Assembly (NCBI GenBank): GCA_951394045.1
Contig: CATOAN010000029.1
Coordinates: forward strand, 1-13,912
Source of the DNA: Nitzschia sp. DOCU1
Taxonomy: Eukaryota > Bacillariophyta > Bacillariophyceae > Bacillariales > Bacillariaceae
Direction: 5' to 3'
DNA: 13,912 nt
The notes beneath the pieces were generated by a model. It saw only the letters and a list, made by a program, of their open reading frames with translations. It had not been told where the DNA came from and did no database searches. How positions within the stretch are numbered: the first letter of the stretch is position 1; each line of letters begins with the position of its first letter. A program made the position numbers and the translations under genes. This document shows, one piece after another, positions 7,897 through 13,912 of the stretch.

Positions 7897-9228
7897 ATGA
7901 TTGTCGGACGACAGTTTGATCTTTTCAGCACCAGTTATTTCATTGGTGACACCTATGCTGGCAGTGATGACGATCCCGAAGAAGCAGGGGCTGATCAAAT
8001 CTTGGCAAGACTCCGAATATTGCAAAGTTACCAGTAATCTGCCAGAGATGAAGAGCTATATCAAATCTTTTCCTTTGACCCACGCAATGCTGAGACACCG
8101 GGGGAGGATTTGGTGACTAATGAAGTCGCAGCTGCCGTTGTGGAGTTTTTTCATCACGAGGCTTCGGCTGGGCGTCGATGGGAGTCTCTGAATTTTAACG
8201 AAGAATACACCAGTTCCACGGAGCCATTTGGCAGAATTCTCGAAGGAGCCAGGTCTAGTGGCCTCTTTTTGTCGTGCCAGGTCTTTCGAAAATATCAACG
8301 CGATGACCTCCAACTGACAGAAGAAAGAATTCTTCGGCAGTTTTGCCAAGGCAATTCTTCCCTGGAACGACTGTGGTGGTTCAGTCCAGTATGGTCGCCT
8401 GCGATCCTTTGGGCGTTGTTTGAAACATTACATCACGTTTCTTGCGGGATAACGCACTTAACCCTAATTCCTTCCAAGGGAGTCCCTCCTGTTGGGCTGA
8501 TAGATGTGTTGGAAGCAGGTTGTCATTCACTTGAGAGCCTACGCCTTGAGGGACGATGTATCAATCTACCTGATCAGGCATACAGGATTCTGAACCTTGT
8601 CAACACGTGTCATAATCTTAGAGAGATTGATCTTTCTGGATGTGACCTCACTGAAGGGACAATGTGGGGCCGCTTGACTCCAGATCACTGCAGCTTGGAT
8701 ACAAGGAAGCGCTTGTACCGACTTTGCTTGCCCTTTTTCCATGTGGATCAGCGTTGCGAACAATGTTTCAATGAGCTGCTGCAGGCATTTCCTGTCCTGG
8801 GAGATTTTGGACGCGGTCGTGACTCCATGATGTGGTGGAAGCCAACGGAGGAGAAGTCAATGGTGTTTTCATTGAGGACAACGCAGTTGCTTGCTTTCAA
8901 CTATGCCGGGCGTGCTCAGCTGGACCACCAGAGCCTGCAACCTAGGCTATGGAAATCGGTATTGGAGCGGGTGGTAGAGGGAGCATGCAATGGGATGCTG
9001 TTTCTACCAAGAGAGGAGTTGATGGATCAAAAACAAACCCTTGTGTTGTCTTGTCAGGCTTCTGTCTTGTTTTCGCTCTTAAAGCAAGACCCCACTGTTG
9101 TGACTGCGGAAGCTTGCCATGTGCAACCACCGTCAACATCTATGCTTACCGTTTTGACTGCAGAAGCTTGCCGTGTGCAGCCACCGTCAGCGTCTTTTCT
9201 TTCTTTCTTCATGTTGGGCTTCTCGTAG
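7897..9228 (+). CDS. Leucine-rich-repeat-like protein, interrupted by one in-frame TAA
   Basis: A single frame reads from ATG 7897 to TAG 9226-9228 and is broken only by TAA at 8035-8037. The 46 codons before the stop (acidic, with GSDDDPEEAGADQ) and the 396 codons after it (starting SARDEELYQIFSFDPRN) read as one continuous hydrophilic protein. The middle has LRR-like segments: ITHLTLIPSKG, SLESLRLEGRCINL and NLREIDLSGCDLTEG. The other repeats are degenerate. No transmembrane segment or catalytic motif was seen, so a protein-protein interaction role is the most that can be inferred. The C terminus carries two copies of an 18-residue unit. No in-frame ATG follows the TAA until TEGTMWGR deep in the protein, so the second part needs an upstream exon or readthrough. 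No convincing intron removes the TAA. It may be a nonsense allele, a recent pseudogene, a base error, or a gene with an unrecognised 5' exon. Confidence 0.5.
9102..9209 (+). repeat. 54-bp imperfect tandem duplication, in frame
   Basis: Two copies (9102-9155 and 9156-9209) share GAAGCTTGCC, GTGCA and CCACCGTCA with scattered substitutions. They encode VTAEACHVQPPSTS and LTAEACRVQPPSAS at the C terminus of the LRR-like protein. The 54-bp period keeps the reading frame. Confidence 0.75.
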
Positions 9229-9363
9229 CTGAGTTGGGAAGAAAGCTGGGGATTGCAGAATCCAACCAACATCAAAGACCAAGCTAGAATGAGTCAGTTG
9301 TCACGACCTTGGGGACCATCTGAGTGCACTAGTACTACTATCCAAACAAGTTTCATTCTGTAT

Positions 9364-9385
9364 GGGGGGGGGGGGGGGGGGGGGG
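9364..9385 (+). repeat. Poly-G tract of 22 G
   Basis: Twenty-two consecutive G lie between TAT and CAGACG, in non-coding DNA 136 bp after the LRR-like stop codon. Such a run can form G-quadruplexes and is prone to slippage, so its exact length is uncertain in any assembly. Confidence 0.95.
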
Positions 9386-9538
9386 CAGACGAGGACACCG
9401 CAGGAGTGTTTAGCAGCGGCAGGGACTGCACTCTTTTATTAGGATGCGAACGTCCTAACTGTACTGCTACCACGATGTATGTGTCAAGAACTACGGTAAC
9501 TATAACAAACCATTTACCGGATAGCAGTAGGTGATCGA

Positions 9539-9548
9539 TTGACGTCAA
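9539..9548. promoter_or_regulatory. CRE-like palindrome TTGACGTCAA
   Basis: The 8-bp cAMP-response core TGACGTCA sits in a 10-bp perfect palindrome. CO2/cAMP-responsive elements with TGACGT and ACGTCA cores are known from diatom carbonic anhydrase promoters and are bound by bZIP factors. A second TGACGT lies at 9967-9972. No well-supported gene starts close downstream, so the target is unknown. Confidence 0.3.
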
Positions 9549-9654
9549 GCGCCTTTCATAGCTATTGCCGGTACGATACGCCTCCCGATTATTCCAACTT
9601 GTCGAATACATTTGCGCCCCGTGACTGACGACGGACGAGCGACCACGGACGGTC

Positions 9655-9677
9655 GGTATCATACCTGATACCAGGTA
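9655..9677 (+). repeat. Two overlapping, mutually exclusive inverted repeats
   Basis: GGTATCA (9655-9661) pairs with TGATACC (9666-9672), while TACCTG (9662-9667) pairs with CAGGTA (9672-9677). Both have 4-nt loops and they cannot form together. Confidence 0.4.
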
Positions 9678-10094
9678 CGCCGTCGTCCTGTAGTCCTCGT
9701 GGTCGTTTGCATTCGAAGAAGTCGAGTTGTGAAGAATGAACGAAGAAGACGTGGAGGAAGGAATCAAATCAGCAAACGCTCGTCACGCTGCGGGCCGGCG
9801 ACCAAAATGACCATGGCGGGGCCTGATGTTCTCTTCGTGATAGTGAGCTCGTTTGCCTCGACGAAGAAGCCATCAGGCGATACGATATTTGCTTGTTTGA
9901 AATGTTCCTGTGGTGGCTTGGATATCGACGGGTGGGAAAATGTTTAATCAATCTTGTCAACCACCGTGACGTTGGTGACACCACTCCAGCTGCCAGTCTA
10001 CAACGTTGCTGTAGAAATTTTCTTGATTGAAAGGCAGTGGTATGGTTGAAAAGTTGATTTTCTTCTCTAAAGCGCATCTTCATTTGATACAGTC

Positions 10095-10187
10095 ATGGCC
10101 GAAGGGATTCGAGCAAGCCTTGGCCGAGTGGACGCGTCGTTGCAGAGCCTGGGTATCAAGGCCGAAGGTTTCGAATCCAAAGCATAG
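10095..10187 (+). CDS. Possible small ORF or first exon, unknown
   Basis: An ATG at 10095 follows a pyrimidine-rich stretch ending in ATACAG and opens a coding-like 30-codon frame starting MAEGIRASLGRVDAS, with stop TAG at 10185-10187. An internal GT at 10168 and an AG at 10215-10216 would instead join it to a frame containing a hydrophobic segment (LWFLLLVYLCVGTALF). That frame then runs antisense into the ABC gene, which weighs against it. No family was recognised. Confidence 0.2.
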   Translation: MAEGIRASLGRVDASLQSLGIKAEGFESKA

Positions 10188-10401
10188 TGCCCTCTACTTG
10201 CTGCGGCTGCTGATAGCGGATAACTTTGAGAGTGGGTCCAACATTGCCTTTCATGAGCTCCACGACCTATGGTTCTTGTTGCTGGTCTATTTGTGTGTGG
10301 GAACGGCTCTGTTTTCAACAAAGTGCAAATCTACAAAGTTGATAGTTGTGGATTCGCCTTACACAGCAGCACATCATTTAAAGGAAAATGTCGCTAGTGT
10401 A

Positions 10402-13400
10402 CTACTCGCCTGCAGCCACCAAATCCGCGAAAATCCCTCCCTCTTCCATAAGCTCTTGATACGTTCCGGTCTGACCGACAAGACCCCTGTCCAAGACCAA
10501 AATATTGTCGGCATTTTGCGCCGTGTTGGGATGATGGGATACACTCACGGTTGTCATCCCTTTCTCTCGAAGCGCCAAGACGGTATTGACCACGGCCTGC
10601 TCCGAAATTTTATCCAACGCACTGGACGAATCAGACAAAAAGAGGTAAGTGCATCGTTCTTTGTATATGAAATCACAGCGCCGTCTTATCTTGATTTGAA
10701 ATTATTCATCGCTCACCTCGTTGCTTCATCCAAGATCAGAAGCGCCGGGTTTCGGAGCAACGCTCTCGCCAGCCCACAGACTCGCTGCAACTGCCCACCA
10801 CTCAGAGAGATGTCAGCCTCGGCACCAATGATTGTGTCATATTTCTGTGGAAGTGTCTCGATAAAGTCATGGATATGAGCATCCTTGGCAGCTTGAATGA
10901 TCCGTTCTTTAGTGAAGGGGACATGATGTACTGTATCCATCTTTCCCTTCGTTTTCGTTTGAGAAGAACCCAACGGCTTGTCATAGCCAAAGCCGATATT
11001 GTCCAGAATGGAACCATCCAGGACGTGCGTCTCCTGGAAGACTACACCAAGGTTCTGACGAAGTTGGTCCGCGGGAACAGAAGCAATATCTACGCCATCA
11101 AAGCAAATGCGTCCCTCTGTGCATTGATTGAAACCTTCCAGAAGAGTCAACAACGTGGATTTGCCACAGCCGGACAGACCGAAGATGCAGTTGTACGTTC
11201 CAGCAGGCATCGAGGCTGAGACTCCCTTGAGAACTGCCGGCTGGTCTTCTCCATACTTGAAAACCACGTTCTCGATGTCTAATGATCGCTTCAGGGACAA
11301 TGGCTTGACGTTGTTACCTACAGTATCCTTGTCTTGATCCTTGACCACTTCTTCGTTGTCATCGTCGTTCCCGTCAATCTTGGGCTCATAGCTTAGAACC
11401 GCATCAACATCTTGGATGGCTCCGGACCAGGACGCAAGGCGGCCGGCAAAGAGACCCAGCTGTTCCAGAGGCTTGACGATTCCATTGACGAAATATGTCA
11501 ACGACACGAAGTCTCCAGCTGAAATCTTGCCAGTCGACAAGGAATAGGTCAGCACCACGAGAGTGATAGTGACGAGGTAGGCTGCAATGGTGTTGAAGGC
11601 CGCGCCAAAAACGTTTCCCCACAAGAGACTGGTGCGGTTGTCCTCCCTTGACTTGTACAAATGCTCGTTGAGACGATCCCACAAGAAATTCTCGCTCTGG
11701 TACAACTTGGATGCCTTTTGAATGTCGACCGTATTCTGGAATCGTCCCATGATCAACCCGGTTGAATGTGTGGCTCTGTCGGATGCGACCGTGGCTCGCC
11801 TCCCGAGTACCTTTTGCACCAAAAACACTACCGGAATGGCAGCAACCGTGATCATGGCATATCCGATGTCCAACAACGAAAAGAAAAGTACCGCCGAAAA
11901 CAGAGACGCGAGCGGAAACATAAGATTGAATTGAAGGTCGTCCCACAACGCCTCGACTTTGGACATGCTCCCTGCGAACGCATAACCAAGATCCCCAGGA
12001 CTGAAGTTGTCTTCAAATTCCGGTCCGCAGTAAAGTACGCGGAGTGATATTTCTCCTTGAAGCCTTGCCTTGGCGTTGGCAATGAGGCGAGCCACCAGCC
12101 AAGCTGAGGCATAGAACGTCAAGACATTACACGTCAGCACCCCCACGAGAAGTACCACAGTCATATTGAGCTCATGCGTCTTGTCCAATCCATCATTGAC
12201 GGCAATGCCCAAGTTGAGCAAATTTCCAGTGAGAGAAAAGGACCAGAACTGCAAGTGTGCCATGGCAAAGACATTGAGAACCCACAAGAATCCCCGGAGC
12301 TTCTGGCCCTCGAACAGTTGTGCAAGAGTACGGAAGAGGCATTCAACGACACCTTCTTGCGGCGTATGAAAGTCCTTGCGTACTTTTTGATCGTTGGCCT
12401 TGTTGTTGTCGCCGTTTCGTTTCCCTTGCTCCTCGTCACTGGTTTCCGAGTCCTCCATCTGGTCCTCTTCCTCGGTGCTACTCTCCGATTCTTGATCCTT
12501 TGCTTCCAAGTCCATCAAAGAGTGGAACTGAAGCTTCTCGAGCAAGCTTCGGAGGCGGACACGCTCGTCTTCATCCTCTTCCGTAAAAGACCACTCTTTT
12601 GACCACCGCGCTGACTTATTGTTGAACTCAAAGAACTTAAAGTGATTGAGCTTGCCTTGTCGATCAAAGTCTACAGATTCCAGTTCTGCCTTGAGAACGA
12701 TACTGTGATGGTGAGAAATATCCGATTCATCAATAAGCTTTTCCACCGTACTGCACGGAATAGTGTCGTCGAATCGATAAGTGTCGCCTTGAGTGGACTT
12801 GATGAGTGGGTCGAAAATTGCATTGAGGAGCATAAACGTATTCAACTGCATGCCACTCATGATTCCGGCAATCGACAGAATATAAATGTCATCCGAAGTC
12901 CAGCTGGTCGTGTACAGGATTCGGATCCAAACTGCCAAATTCGCAGCCCACACAATGATGTGCGCCGTCAAGGGGTATATGATCGATTTCTTTTTGATCA
13001 CCCTGAAGGCCAAAACAAAGAGTAGGAGTTCTCTGGCGCCGGAGATAGCTACAATGGCCAGGTTTGCCACTTTGATGGTCGTTTGTTTGAAGTCCAAGAA
13101 CGCGTCATCCGGATTTTTGATGGCGGAGTATGTCAAGAAGCTTATGACAGGGGTAATCAGCGTGCACAAGATCAACATGAATGCAAAGGATTTGTAGTAG
13201 CTATTCTGCGTGTTGTGAAGCACTCGAGCAAATGTGCGATGTCGCCATCCGCCCTTCAGGAGTTGCAGATGGTCCCTCGAGTCGAACGACATCGGGGCAA
13301 ATGGACGCTCAACAGCAGCAGGACGAGGTGAATGAAAGCTTCTGGGTTTAGCAAAGTGCGATTCCAAGAATGTATCAGAGCTTGGATCGTGGTCTGTGGA

Positions 13401-13436
13401 GCGTACGTCCACCACCATTGCAGATGATAGTGTCAT
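10402..13436 (-). CDS. ABC transporter, half-size with extra N-terminal membrane domain (979 aa, two exons)
   Basis: This is an ATP-driven membrane transporter with one transmembrane domain and one nucleotide-binding domain (NBD), so it should act as a dimer. Exons are 13436-10717 and 10621-10402, with a 95-nt intron. Residues 84-210 hold about four hydrophobic segments (an extra TMD0-like region). Then comes a soluble stretch with an acidic linker (about 314-340, ESESSTEEEDQMEDSETSDEE). The core membrane domain follows at about 378-665. The NBD has a conserved A-loop-region Tyr (FKYG, 726-729), Walker A GLSGCGKST (753-761), Q-loop Q801, signature LSGGQ (878-882), Walker B ALLILDE (898-904), D-loop SALD (907-910) and H-loop His936. 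All catalytic motifs are intact. A polar insertion at about 820-842 separates the Q-loop from the signature. The start is the first in-frame ATG (13436), in context atcATG; the frame is open a little further upstream. The substrate cannot be told. ABCB/TAP-like half-transporters with a TMD0 are the nearest type I can suggest. Confidence 0.92.
10622..10716 (-). other. Intron of the ABC transporter gene (95 nt, phase 2)
   Basis: On the minus strand the donor GTGAGC starts at 10716 and the acceptor TTCGTCCAG ends at 10622, after a pyrimidine-rich tract. Splicing completes an AGT serine codon and restores the invariant LDEATSALD between Walker B and the D-loop. Without it the frame ends at LDEATR. 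Confidence 0.93.
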
Positions 13437-13496
13437 GATGACTATGCAGCCCAAGAAGTATTGCTTCGGCAGCAGGAGTACAAGATCAACAATGTT

Positions 13497-13634
13497 TTAT
13501 GAATTGCTAGGGAGGACGAATGCCGACGAGCAGGATGATACAACCAGCAGCAGCACTACTACGACGGCCAAAACTGCATACAAGCTTATATTACTACATG
13601 GAAGTGAAAGAAGCACCGAAACGCCGGTCAACAT
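13497..13634 (-). CDS. Possible signal-peptide exon upstream of, and in frame with, the ABC transporter
   Basis: An ATG at 13634 (context aatcATG) opens 45 codons with a long hydrophobic core (AVLAVVVVLLLVV) followed by SSCSSAFVLP, then TAA at 13499-13497. The S-A-F-x-x-P motif resembles the ASAFAP-type signal-peptide cleavage site of diatom plastid-targeted proteins. The frame is the same as that of the ABC gene, and only this TAA separates them. A GT-AG interval of 54 nt (13517-13464) would remove it in frame, but its GTCCTC donor is weak. The hydrophobic run partly reflects CAG/CAC-type repeats on the other strand, so it may be coincidence. Confidence 0.28.
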   Translation of the reverse strand: MLTGVSVLLSLPCSNISLYAVLAVVVVLLLVVSSCSSAFVLPSNS

Positions 13635-13829
13635 GATTCTCCTAGACTCGAATTGAACTGCGTCGCCATCGGAAGAACCTGAGGACAATGCTGACTGGTG
13701 ACCCAAAACCCAATCAAAGTTTCATATCGGCATGATGGAAGGGGGGAAATGTGAAACCGCTGGCGGGACCAGTAATCCAATAGTCATCTGCGACATATTA
13801 TCATCTGTCATTAGTAAATGCCCAATATA

Positions 13830-13843
13830 CAGTAGTACTACTG
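13830..13843. repeat. 14-bp perfect palindrome CAGTAGTACTACTG
   Basis: This palindrome lies about 400 bp upstream of the ABC transporter start and contains AGTACTAC on both strands. The same 8-mer is repeated at 312-337 and occurs at 9331-9338. The remaining flank 13635-13912 shows nothing else I can name. Confidence 0.4.
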
Positions 13844-13912
13844 AGTGTTGCTGCTATTAGCTGGTGGCAGGAATCGGAGGAACCGCGGGGCCTAAATAAT
13901 AGTCGAAGTGAG

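Larger units (their letters stand above)
9229..10094. other. Intergenic region between the LRR-like gene and the 3' flank of the ABC gene
   Basis: Besides the poly-G tract, the CRE palindrome and the small inverted repeats, no gene is recognisable. A 157-codon minus frame (9294-9767) runs through the poly-G tract as poly-proline and looks incidental. A plus frame at 9699-9947 contains CLKCSCGG but no known domain. Confidence 0.4.

Noticed and set aside
10118..10180. tRNA-like words (TGGCCGAGTGG and GGTTTCGAATCC) in serine-tRNA-like order
   Set aside because: The T-stem does not pair on the 3' side, the spacing is wrong and no acceptor stem can be formed.
10027..10878. 283-codon plus-strand open frame
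   Set aside because: From about 10402 on it is antisense to the ABC transporter NBD, whose motifs are unmistakable; only its 5' part is kept as a question.
12650..12690. EF-hand in the ABC transporter soluble linker
   Set aside because: The loop-like FDRQGKLNHF lacks the acidic residue at position 12 and has no paired hand.
1..13912. Transposon, viral insertion or CRISPR array
   Set aside because: No transposase, integrase, reverse transcriptase, capsid or terminal repeats, and no regularly spaced repeats, were seen on either strand.

Overview
The window is nuclear DNA from a eukaryote with short GT-AG introns, and a diatom (probably pennate) is the best fit. The reasons are a heat-shock-factor-type regulator with a low-complexity Q/S-rich body, an SLC34-type Na+/phosphate cotransporter, four short introns of 80-95 nt, start codons repeatedly preceded by ATC, and a signal-peptide-like ORF carrying an S-A-F-x-x-P motif like the diatom plastid-targeting site. 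No prokaryotic operon, rRNA, tRNA, CRISPR array or transposase was seen. The species cannot be named from the sequence alone.

Layout. (1) 1-409: upstream region with a G-box and an imperfect inverted repeat enclosing three 9-bp repeats. (2) 410-2724 (+): HSF-family transcription factor whose DNA-binding domain and long C-terminal body lie in two frames. (3) 2725-3820: about 1.1 kb with no recognisable gene. (4) 3821-3924: five AGATTC copies followed by one phosphate-starvation-type P1BS palindrome. (5) 4116-6150 (+): four-exon Na+/Pi cotransporter of 590 aa whose first coding exon is only the ATG. (6) 6151-7896: mostly non-coding, with two small stem-loops and one short coding-like ORF. (7) 7897-9228 (+): leucine-rich-repeat-like protein interrupted by one in-frame TAA, with an 18-residue duplication near its C terminus. 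(8) 9229-10094: non-coding, with a 22-G homopolymer, a CRE palindrome and overlapping hairpins, then a doubtful small ORF at 10095. (9) 13436-10402 (-): two-exon ABC half-transporter of 979 aa, with a possible signal-peptide exon upstream at 13634-13497.

The genes look like independent eukaryotic transcription units, not a pathway cluster. The best functional link is between the phosphate transporter and the motif cluster in its promoter region. That link suggests control by phosphate status through a GARP/PSR-like regulator, with an extra dependence on splicing because the coding sequence exists only after removal of an intron directly behind the ATG. This is inference from motifs and needs expression or binding data.
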